A DNA stretch of 18,826 nt from Thermoplasmata archaeon (lineage in GTDB: Archaea; Thermoplasmatota; Thermoplasmata; Thermoplasmatales; Thermoplasmataceae): NCBI GenBank assembly GCA_021835185.1, contig JAKBQO010000013.1, forward strand, positions 1 through 18,826, written 5' to 3'. Positions 1 through 5,320 of this stretch are shown piece by piece. The stretch's first letter is position 1. Each line of letters opens with the position of its first letter. Under the pieces are notes generated by a model. That model saw only the letters and a program-made list of their open reading frames with translations. It ran no database searches and was not told the DNA's origin. The translations under genes and the position numbers were made by a program.

Positions 1-29
1 CAAGCGATCTACCGCTGATCTATCGGCCC
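1..29 (-). tRNA. tRNA 5' part (probably tRNA-Ala), cut by window edge
   Basis: Read on the minus strand from position 29, the sequence gives a 7-nt acceptor strand GGGCCGA, the bases TA at positions 8 and 9, a D-stem GATC, a D-loop AGCGGTA with the usual AG...GG pattern, the pairing D-stem GATC, a G at position 26 and the first bases of the anticodon stem (CTTG). This is a standard tRNA 5' half. The anticodon lies outside the window. Archaeal tRNA-Ala typically begins GGGCC with a GATC D-stem, so Ala is the likely identity, but that is inference. A TATA-like stretch on the minus strand at about 45-55 lies at a plausible distance upstream. Confidence 0.75.
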
Positions 30-122
30 ATCATAATTCAATGGAAATTATACTAAAATTATTAAATGTTTCTAAACTGGATTTAATTTATTGACATAGA
101 AAATTAGTTCGGATAGCCGGGA

Positions 123-153
123 GGGGGGGAGAGGTGCATTTCCAGTGGAACGT
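123..153 (+). repeat. G-rich/dyad repeat, copy A
   Basis: Positions 123-143 match the reverse complement of 1443-1463 at 19 of 21 bases, and 134-150 match the reverse complement of 1539-1555 with a single mismatch. The copy includes a G7 tract, AGAGGTGCATTTCC and the dyad TTCCAGTGGAA. It lies on the opposite strand to the copies before gcvT, so gcvT is bracketed by inverted copies. Unlike copies B and C, no TATA-like box sits at the correct distance upstream. Confidence 0.6.
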
Positions 154-273
154 AAAAAAGGGTATGTGGGTATAATGATATTATATTATTATAAATAATA
201 AATATATAATTAATAGGATATGATATATAATATAATATAAAAGTTTAAATTATATTATTATAAAGTGACACAC

Positions 274-299
274 TTTTTTTATTATTAATAATAAAAAAA
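274..299. repeat. 26-bp perfect A/T palindrome
   Basis: T7-ATTATT-AATAAT-A7 is a perfect inverted repeat without a spacer. It lies 35 bp beyond the gcvT stop on the minus strand. It may simply be an A/T low-complexity product, may act with neighbouring T-runs in termination, or may extrude as a cruciform. Confidence 0.55.
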
Positions 300-331
300 T
301 ATATTATTATATTAATTAAAAAGTAAAAAAA
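293..331 (-). terminator. oligo-T termination zone of gcvT
   Basis: Read on the minus strand, the bases just after the gcvT stop contain two runs of seven T (325-331 and 293-299) in A/T-rich sequence. Oligo-T stretches are the usual intrinsic termination signal in archaea. The position directly downstream of the gene supports this reading. Confidence 0.5.
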
Positions 332-334
332 TTA

Positions 335-1441
335 TTATTTCAAAATTTTTGGCTTTACAATTTCAGCTTTTACCATATTATCTCTTATCTTGATAAAAGC
401 TTCAGTTCCACTTTTGCTGTATTTTCTATTAATATATCCCAATCCAATCCCCGTATTTAGAATAGGAGATACAGTTCCACTTGTTATTGTTCCTTCTATA
501 TTTCCATTTATATATATATTAAACCCATTTCTCGGTATATTCCGGTTTTCCAGTTTAAATCCCCTAAAAATATCCGTATACTCATTTTTCTGTTTCATCA
601 AAGCTTCTTTTCCAATAAATTCATGGTCGATATTGACAATAAAAGATATAGACGCTTCATATGGGTTCTTATTTTCATTAAAATCCTGTCCGGATAATAG
701 CATTCCTTTTTCCATTCTTAAGGTATCCCTGGCGCCCAGTCCGCATGGAAGCCCGTTCAACTTTTTAACTTCATTTAATACACTATTCCACATATCTGCT
801 GCAAGTTCATTTGGAACTATAAGTTCTACACCTTTTTCACCTGTATAACCTGTTCCTGATATTATTATTTCATTTTTTCCAGTTATTGCATTATACTTTT
901 TTGCATCTGAATATAAAAATTTAAACTGTTCAGGGAATTCCATTCCTAAATTTTTCAAAACATCTACAGATTTAGGGCCCTGTACTGCAATATGGCTGAT
1001 TATATTTGAATAATTTTCTATTGTTACATCGTAATCTTTTTTATTATCTATCATCCACTTATAAATTTTATCGATATTGGACGCATTTGGTATTAAAAAG
1101 AATTTTTCACCGGATAATCTATAAATTATTGTATCGTCAATCATATTCCCAGATGGGTTAAGAAATGCAGTGTACATACATTCATTGTTCTTTAATAATG
1201 AAATCCTGGATGGGAAAATATAATCAACATAATTGTCTGATCCCGGACCGGATATTACAATATCGCCCATATGTGAAATATCAAACATTCCAACATCGTT
1301 TCTTACAGACATATGCTCTTTTATAATGGATGTATATTGAAGCGGCATATCCCATCCATGGAAATCTATCATTGTAGCATTCAATTTTTTATGTTCATCA
1401 TAAAGAGCAGTTCTCAGGGGGGTACCATTTTTCACTTCCAT
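335..1441 (-). CDS. gcvT: Glycine cleavage system T protein (aminomethyltransferase)
   Basis: GcvT transfers the methylene group from the aminomethyl-lipoyl H protein to tetrahydrofolate and releases ammonia, the T step of the glycine cleavage system in the cytoplasm. The 368-residue product has the usual family length. Visible family signatures are FHGWDMPLQY (27-36), VGMFDISHMG (50-59), the acidic MIDD (100-103) that includes the expected catalytic Asp, GTGYTGEKGVEL (196-207) and GLGARDTLRMEKG (234-246), followed by the C-terminal barrel domain. The ATG at 1441 is preceded by a TATA-like CTTATATA at 1465-1472, which would place transcription start almost at the ATG; an AGGGGTG 8 nt upstream could also act as a ribosome site. 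No gcvH or gcvP is in the window, so the gene stands alone here. The G8 tract and dyad repeat at its start are unusual. Confidence 0.95.
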   Translation of the reverse strand: MEVKNGTPLRTALYDEHKKLNATMIDFHGWDMPLQYTSIIKEHMSVRNDVGMFDISHMGDIVISGPGSDNYVDYIFPSRISLLKNNECMYTAFLNPSGNMIDDTIIYRLSGEKFFLIPNASNIDKIYKWMIDNKKDYDVTIENYSNIISHIAVQGPKSVDVLKNLGMEFPEQFKFLYSDAKKYNAITGKNEIIISGTGYTGEKGVELIVPNELAADMWNSVLNEVKKLNGLPCGLGARDTLRMEKGMLLSGQDFNENKNPYEASISFIVNIDHEFIGKEALMKQKNEYTDIFRGFKLENRNIPRNGFNIYINGNIEGTITSGTVSPILNTGIGLGYINRKYSKSGTEAFIKIRDNMVKAEIVKPKILK

Positions 1442-1464
1442 AGGAAATACACCCCTCCCCCCCC
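1436..1464 (-). repeat. G-rich/dyad repeat, copy B, overlapping the gcvT start
   Basis: On the minus strand this copy runs from a G8 tract (1457-1464) through AGGGGTGTATTTCC into the gcvT ATG (1441) and its second codon. It shares the G-rich half with copy A and GGGTGTATTTCC..TGGAA with copy C. Its dyad arms are TTCC and GGAA around TAT, so it is less perfect than in the other copies. The copy occupies the space between the TATA box and the start codon. Confidence 0.6.
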
Positions 1465-1472
1465 TATATAAG
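1465..1472 (-). promoter_or_regulatory. TATA-like box of gcvT
   Basis: CTTATATA on the minus strand is centred about 27 nt upstream of the gcvT ATG, the normal archaeal TATA-to-start distance. This suggests a transcript starting at or next to the start codon. Confidence 0.5.
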
Positions 1473-1535
1473 TGCGGGTATTATTTTTCATTTCAATTAA
1501 TAATTTTTTACTTTCATAACACTTATAAATAAACA

Positions 1536-1557
1536 GTTTCCACTGGAAATACACCCG
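1536..1557 (-). repeat. G-rich/dyad repeat, copy C
   Basis: On the minus strand this is CGGGTGTATTTCCAGTGGAAAC. It contains the perfect dyad TTTCCA-N-TGGAAA (1537-1549). A TATA-like AAATTATAAG (1561-1570) lies about 22 nt upstream of the GTG at 1543, mirroring the copy B layout, but that GTG opens only six codons. It looks like a duplicated promoter/start element or an operator. Confidence 0.55.
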
Positions 1558-1675
1558 TGCCTTATAATTTATCGCCTTTGCAACACCAAACCCTCTTTTA
1601 AGCATACCATTACAATAAAAACCAATATATTTATTTATCCACAATCCTGAAAAATTAATAAACAATTTTTTAAAT

Positions 1676-1903
1676 TTATTTTTTAACCAGCTTTCTATTC
1701 TCTTTTTCTTTTTCATTTCCTAGCCATATTGTTAAAAGGCCTAAAAGTATCAATGGAACAACAAAGGATATAAGGCCAGAATCTTTCCATCCAGAATATT
1801 CTATTCCCCAGAATAAGTAAAAAACAAATCCACTAAGGAATAGAATAATACCTGTTAAACGGTAGAAGAAGAATACGGTGAAATATTCTGAAAATTTTCT
1901 CAT
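1676..1903 (-). CDS. Small membrane protein of unknown function
   Basis: The 75-residue product is not recognised. It has a basic N-terminus (MRKFSEYF), two hydrophobic segments at about residues 9-32 and 44-61 separated by a short polar stretch (EYSGWKDSG), and a highly charged C-terminal tail (NEKEKENRKLVKK). That is the profile of a two-pass inner-membrane protein with a cytoplasmic tail. A TATA-like box lies about 26 nt upstream of the ATG, which fits a leaderless transcript and supports the gene being real. It precedes gcvT on the same strand, but 234 bp and another promoter separate them. The function is unknown. Confidence 0.6.
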   Translation of the reverse strand: MRKFSEYFTVFFFYRLTGIILFLSGFVFYLFWGIEYSGWKDSGLISFVVPLILLGLLTIWLGNEKEKENRKLVKK

Positions 1904-1923
1904 CGAGATAATGAATAAACTTA

Positions 1924-1936
1924 ACTATATATACTT
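1924..1936 (-). promoter_or_regulatory. TATA-like box of the small membrane protein gene
   Basis: Minus-strand AAGTATATATAGT is centred about 27 nt before the ATG at 1903. The spacing implies a leaderless mRNA. Confidence 0.5.
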
Positions 1937-2008
1937 TAGCCCTATTTTTATTGATATATATTGATTTTAATTATATGTCTTATAGCCAGTATGCATCGAA
2001 AGGGTTGT

Positions 2009-2192
2009 TGTACACATTCCATGGGATTCATGTTCTGTAGCCTATAGATAAAAATGAGCGAAAAGTTTATCATTATCCGAACAATAAACACAGGATAGTT
2101 TAAGGCTATAATGTGTACAGCGCTGAAATTGCTGGTACAGTGTTATATTGAACACTATCAAATGTAAATTGAGACTATTCTGAATTTACCAG
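2009..2192 (+). ncRNA. Candidate structured RNA upstream of tRNA-Phe (unidentified)
   Basis: No protein gene fits here. Hand folding shows a perfect 10-bp outer pairing TGTACACATT (2009-2018) with AATGTGTACA (2110-2119). Nested inside are TAGCCT (2038-2043) with AGGCTA (2103-2108), then two side-by-side hairpins: GATAAA/TTTATC (2047-2052, 2066-2071) and TTATCC/GGATAG (2073-2078, 2093-2098, one G-U pair). A second domain pairs CTGGTA (2132-2137) with TACCAG (2187-2192) around hairpins AGTGTT/AACACT (2139-2156) and GTAAATT/AATTTAC (2164-2189, competing for three bases). A TATA-like AATTATAT near 1969 could start it. It ends 12 nt before tRNA-Phe. I do not recognise it as RNase P RNA, SRP RNA, or a C/D-box RNA. 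It could also be a leader of the tRNA transcript or a decayed element. Confidence 0.3.
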
Positions 2193-2204
2193 TGTAACTA
2201 TGTA

Positions 2205-2277
2205 GCCGTGATAGCTCAGTTGGGAGAGCGCCAGACTGAAGATCTGGAGGTCGCTGGTTCAATCCCGGCTCACGGCA
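2205..2277 (+). tRNA. tRNA-Phe (GAA)
   Basis: The 73-nt cloverleaf is complete: acceptor GCCGTGA/TCACGGC, D-arm GCTC...GAGC, anticodon stem CCAGA/TCTGG with loop CTGAAGA and anticodon GAA, T-arm GCTGG-TTCAATC-CCGGC, and discriminator A. CCA is not encoded, so it must be added by the CCA-adding enzyme. There is no intron. A short T-run (2278-2282) follows directly and may end the transcript. Confidence 0.97.
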
Positions 2278-2318
2278 TTTTTAATTTTGTATTTGATTCA
2301 AGAGCAGTTATAGATATA

Positions 2319-2326
2319 TTTATATA
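2319..2326 (+). promoter_or_regulatory. TATA-like box of the leuA-type operon
   Basis: TTTATATA lies about 113 nt before the leuA ATG. It would start transcription near 2348 and leave a leader of nearly 90 nt, much longer than for the other promoters in this window. Confidence 0.4.
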
Positions 2327-2357
2327 ACATTATGTTAATTCACCTGTAGATGAATTC

Positions 2358-2408
2358 GATAATGTTTATTGAGCAATTGTTCTTTTTGTTGCTTGAGTAA
2401 ACGTTATC
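2358..2408 (+). promoter_or_regulatory. Leader hairpin upstream of the leuA-type operon
   Basis: GATAATGTTTA (2358-2368) pairs with TAAACGTTATC (2398-2408) over 11 bp with one G-U pair. After a small internal loop, GAGCAA (2371-2376) pairs with TTGCTT (2389-2394), leaving a 12-nt U-rich loop. The base of the stem ends 15 nt before the GGAGGT ribosome site (2424-2429). The same stretch also holds a near-perfect palindrome GAGCAATTGTTC (2371-2382), so a protein operator is an alternative reading. Its position in the presumed leader suggests control of the operon. Confidence 0.4.
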
Positions 2409-2435
2409 TTCATTAGAATTTTTGGAGGTAATAAG

Positions 2436-3602
2436 ATGTATTTTTATGGTGGCGGAAGCTATAGCGATTTTTTCAATATGGGTGAATACAGCAGAATGGG
2501 CTATGAATTTAACAGGGAAAATATAAGTATATTTGATACAACACTGAGGGATGGAGAACAAACACCCGGAGTATCATTTAACACAGATCAGAAATATAAG
2601 ATAGCAAAAATGCTGTATGATGCTGGTGTCAATATAATAGAGGCTGGATTTCCTGCCGTTTCTAATGATGAAATGAAATCAATAAAAAAGATAAATCATG
2701 ATATGGAAAATATATGTTCACTGGCAAGATGCAATAGAAATGATATAGATAAGGTAATAGAGTCAGATTCTAGAATAATACACCTGTTTATTGCAACATC
2801 GGATATCCATATGAAATATAAATTAAAAAAAACCAGGGAACAGGTTTTTGACAGTATAATGGAATCTATAGATTATGCAAGGAGCTATGGCATGAGAATA
2901 ATTTTCTCTCCAGAAGATGCAACACGAACCAGCATGGATTTCCTTAAGCAGATAGTTTCTTCCATTAAGGTTGAAACTATAAATTTTCCAGATACTATAG
3001 GCATAATGAATCCAATCTCTATGTATTATTTTATTAACAAAATAAAATCATTTACCAGCACCGGCATAAGCATCCATTGTCATAACGATTTTGGAATGGC
3101 TACAGCCAATACCCTTGCAGGTTTAATGGCTGGTGCAAATGAAGCCCAGGTAACAGTAAACGGAATCGGTGAGAGAGCTGGAAATGCCTCTTTAGAGGAG
3201 GTTGTGTCATCAATTTATGGATTTTTAAATTCATACACAGATATAAAAATGGAAAAACTATACAGCATATCAAAATATGTCAGTGCAGCAAGCGGAATAA
3301 TACCTCAGAAGAACAAAGCCATAACAGGAGAAAATGCGTTTTCACATGAAGCTGGCATACATGTCCAGGGCATAATAAACAACCCGAAAACATACGAGGC
3401 TATAAACCCGGAAATTTTTGGGCTCAATAGAAGAATAGTTATAGGCAAGCATTCCGGGAAGGCAGCAATAAAATACATACTGGAGAATAATGGTATGCAT
3501 AAAACTGATGATGAAATAGATAATATATTACAGATAGTGAAGAAAGAAGGAAATAAAACAATTGATGACAAATTTTTATTAGAGGTGGCAAGAAATGAGT
3601 AA
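2436..3602 (+). CDS. leuA: 2-isopropylmalate/homocitrate synthase family protein (LeuA-like)
   Basis: It condenses acetyl-CoA with a 2-oxoacid: 2-oxoisovalerate for leucine, or 2-oxoglutarate for lysine via alpha-aminoadipate. Catalytic-barrel signatures are DTTLRDGEQTPG (34-45), EAGFPA (69-74), FSPEDATRT (157-165), HCHND (214-218, metal-binding His pair), GIGERAGN (243-250) and NAFSHEAGIH (300-309). GKHSG (337-341) follows. At 388 residues it ends after the short subdomains and lacks the C-terminal leucine-binding regulatory domain of classical LeuA, a trait shared with homocitrate synthases. Residues 1-29 are an extra, aromatic- and glycine-rich extension; the strong ribosome site GGAGGT, 6 nt before this ATG, argues that it is translated. 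It overlaps the next gene by 8 nt and starts a four-gene operon. The family is certain, but the leucine-versus-lysine role is not. Confidence 0.9.
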   Translation: MYFYGGGSYSDFFNMGEYSRMGYEFNRENISIFDTTLRDGEQTPGVSFNTDQKYKIAKMLYDAGVNIIEAGFPAVSNDEMKSIKKINHDMENICSLARCNRNDIDKVIESDSRIIHLFIATSDIHMKYKLKKTREQVFDSIMESIDYARSYGMRIIFSPEDATRTSMDFLKQIVSSIKVETINFPDTIGIMNPISMYYFINKIKSFTSTGISIHCHNDFGMATANTLAGLMAGANEAQVTVNGIGERAGNASLEEVVSSIYGFLNSYTDIKMEKLYSISKYVSAASGIIPQKNKAITGENAFSHEAGIHVQGIINNPKTYEAINPEIFGLNRRIVIGKHSGKAAIKYILENNGMHKTDDEIDNILQIVKKEGNKTIDDKFLLEVARNE

Positions 3603-4836
3603 GACAGCGGTAGAGAAAATATTTTCAGAGAAGAGTGGAACAGATTCAAAAAGTGGCGATTATATAGTGGCAAATGTGGATTATGTAATGGCCAATGATA
3701 TTACAGCCCCAATAGCCATAGATGCTTTTAACGAACTTGGAATGAAGCCAAAAAGCGACAAAATAATAATTATACCGGACCATTTTGTTCCGCCGAAAGA
3801 CATCAATTCTGCGAAACAGTATAAAAAATCCAAGGATTTTGCGCTTGAGAATGGAACATGGTTTTATGATATAGGCCATGGAGGCGTCTGCCACCAGGTT
3901 ATGATGGAGAAGGGTTTTGCTGCACCGGGAAGGCTAATAGCAGGTGCAGATTCCCATACAAACACATATGGTGCACTGTCAGCAATTTCTACCGGCATAG
4001 GAAGTACAGAAGCAGGCGTAATATTTGCTACTGGCAAAATGTGGTTCAAAATTCCTGAAACAATTAAGATAAACCTTACAGGAAAACCTGGAAAAGGCGT
4101 AGAAGGGAAGGATATTATACTGCATGTATTATCAAAAATCAAAAACGGTGGTGCAGCATATAAATGCATGGAATTTTCCGGAAATATAAAGTATATTGAT
4201 ATCAACGAAAGAATGACAATGGCCAATATGACAACAGAAGCAGGAGCTAAATGTTCATTTTTTGATACAGATGAAAAAACAATAGAATATCTGAACCGGA
4301 GAAATACAGGCAGCTATAAAATAGTAAAATCAGATGAAAATGCTGATTTCTCTCAAACATTCAATATTGATATGAATAATATAGAACCCTCTATTGCAAT
4401 TCCCAATTCGCCTGACAATGTTAGAATTGCTTCTGCAATACATGAGAAAATAGACCAGGCATACATAGGGTCATGCACGAATGGGAGAATAGAAGATATA
4501 AGAAAAGCAGCTGCAATACTGAAGGGCAGGAAAGTTAACAGAAATGTCAGGCTTATGGTAGTTCCTGCAAGCCAGGAAGTATATAACCAGGCACTGAGGG
4601 AAGGACTCATAAATACTATAGTGGAAGCCGGTGGCTATTTTTCAGGCACGACATGTGGTGCCTGCCTCGGTGGATATATGGGCGTACTGGGCCCTGATGA
4701 AGTATGTATTTCTTCAACAAACAGGAATTTTATAGGGCGGATGGGAGATAAAACTTCTAAAGTATACCTGGCAAATCCATCAATAGTTGCATCATCAGCC
4801 ATACTTGGAAGAATTGGAACACCGGAGGAGATATAA
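3595..4836 (+). CDS. leuC: 3-isopropylmalate dehydratase / homoaconitase large subunit
   Basis: This is the large subunit of an aconitase-family hydro-lyase that isomerises isopropylmalate or homocitrate by dehydration and rehydration, paired with the small subunit encoded next. The 413-residue length fits the archaeal two-subunit type. Iron-sulfur cluster cysteines are visible in IGSCTNGR (C294) and TTCGACLGG (C354, C357). Other signatures are GHGGVCHQ (94-101) and GADSHTNTYGALSA (117-130). The ATG lies inside the end of the preceding gene, with GAGGTGG 7 nt upstream as ribosome site, and one base separates its stop from the next start, so translation is probably coupled. Substrate choice in this family depends mostly on the small subunit. 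Confidence 0.92.
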   Translation: MSKTAVEKIFSEKSGTDSKSGDYIVANVDYVMANDITAPIAIDAFNELGMKPKSDKIIIIPDHFVPPKDINSAKQYKKSKDFALENGTWFYDIGHGGVCHQVMMEKGFAAPGRLIAGADSHTNTYGALSAISTGIGSTEAGVIFATGKMWFKIPETIKINLTGKPGKGVEGKDIILHVLSKIKNGGAAYKCMEFSGNIKYIDINERMTMANMTTEAGAKCSFFDTDEKTIEYLNRRNTGSYKIVKSDENADFSQTFNIDMNNIEPSIAIPNSPDNVRIASAIHEKIDQAYIGSCTNGRIEDIRKAAAILKGRKVNRNVRLMVVPASQEVYNQALREGLINTIVEAGGYFSGTTCGACLGGYMGVLGPDEVCISSTNRNFIGRMGDKTSKVYLANPSIVASSAILGRIGTPEEI

Positions 4837-4837
4837 A

Positions 4838-5320
4838 ATGGTAAATAATATAAAAGGAAGGGCAATTGTATTAGGAGACAATGTTGATACAGATCAGATA
4901 ATACCGGCAAAATACCTTAACACATCTGAACCGGATAAACTGGCACCACATTTCATGGAAAATGAATACCCTGACCTTGCGGCAAATATTATGAAGGGCG
5001 ATATTATAGTTGCAGGGAAAAATTTCGGGTCCGGTTCAAGCAGGGAGCATGCAGTAATAACAATTAAAGGCCTTGGCATATCATGTATTATTGCTGAAAG
5101 CTTTGCAAGGATATTCTTTAGAAATGCAATAAATACAGGGATACCGGTAATAGAAGCAAAGATAGAAGCTACAGAATATGGTGAAATATCAATAGATTTT
5201 GATAAAAGCATTATAATGCACAATGGCATTACAACACAGTTTAAAAAATACCCTGAATTTCTCAGGAACATTATAGATAGCAAGGGGCTTGTCAATTATG
5301 TGAGGTCCGGGAAATGGTAG
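4838..5320 (+). CDS. leuD: 3-isopropylmalate dehydratase / homoaconitase small subunit
   Basis: This is the swivel-domain subunit that completes the active site of the hydro-lyase. The 160-residue product has DTDQIIPAKYL (17-27), KNFGSGSSREHA (61-72, substrate-binding SSRE) and FARIFFRNAINTG (89-101), all typical of archaeal LeuD/HacB. The ATG at 4838 is chosen over an upstream in-frame ATG because GGAGGA (4824-4829) is correctly spaced and homology starts here. The substrate-specificity loop reads YLNT (26-29). From the methanogen enzymes, homoaconitases carry YLRT and isopropylmalate isomerases a hydrophobic residue in that slot, so Asn fits neither. The stop overlaps the next start by 7 nt. 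Confidence 0.92.
   Translation: MVNNIKGRAIVLGDNVDTDQIIPAKYLNTSEPDKLAPHFMENEYPDLAANIMKGDIIVAGKNFGSGSSREHAVITIKGLGISCIIAESFARIFFRNAINTGIPVIEAKIEATEYGEISIDFDKSIIMHNGITTQFKKYPEFLRNIIDSKGLVNYVRSGKW

Larger units (their letters stand above)
30..334. other. AT-rich intergenic spacer between a tRNA and gcvT
   Basis: No convincing gene is present. The spacer holds the promoter zone of the minus-strand tRNA (30-75), a G-rich repeat copy (123-153), a nearly pure A/T block (about 175-334) with a 26-bp perfect palindrome (274-299), and A-runs that read as T-runs downstream of gcvT. A GTG at 145 opens a 17-codon reading frame whose first residues (VERKKG) resemble the start of GcvT (MEVKNG), which suggests a decayed duplicate of the gcvT start rather than a gene. 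Confidence 0.6.

Noticed and set aside
145..198. 17-codon GTG frame after repeat copy A (VERKKGY...)
   Set aside because: Its start resembles the gcvT start and repeat, but it runs at once into A/T low-complexity sequence and stops. It is better explained as a decayed duplicate.
390..848. Plus-strand frame of 152 codons opposite gcvT
   Set aside because: It is antisense to strongly supported gcvT coding sequence, has no family features, and its composition is that of a shadow frame.
123..1464. gcvT as cargo of a transposon bounded by inverted repeats
   Set aside because: The inverted copies are short and imperfect, no transposase or target-site duplication is visible, and a third copy and the promoter geometry favour a regulatory or start-region repeat.
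1432..1716. 94-codon minus-strand frame between the small membrane gene and gcvT
   Set aside because: It starts inside the end of the upstream gene, overlaps the gcvT start, is very rich in Lys, Tyr and Phe with almost no Asp, and its VYFQWK/VYFLWK repeats are just the translated DNA repeat copies C and B. No ribosome site or promoter supports it. It remains possible but unsupported.
2009..2192. C/D-box or H/ACA guide RNA reading of the structured region
   Set aside because: No convincing C box (RTGATGA) with a paired D box was found, and ACA placement after the hairpins is not regular, so I left the RNA class open.
4787..4837. Upstream in-frame start for the isomerase small subunit
   Set aside because: It would add 17 residues (MHHQPYLEELEHRRRYK) read from within the large-subunit gene. 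The ATG at 4838 has a well-spaced GGAGGA and matches the family start.
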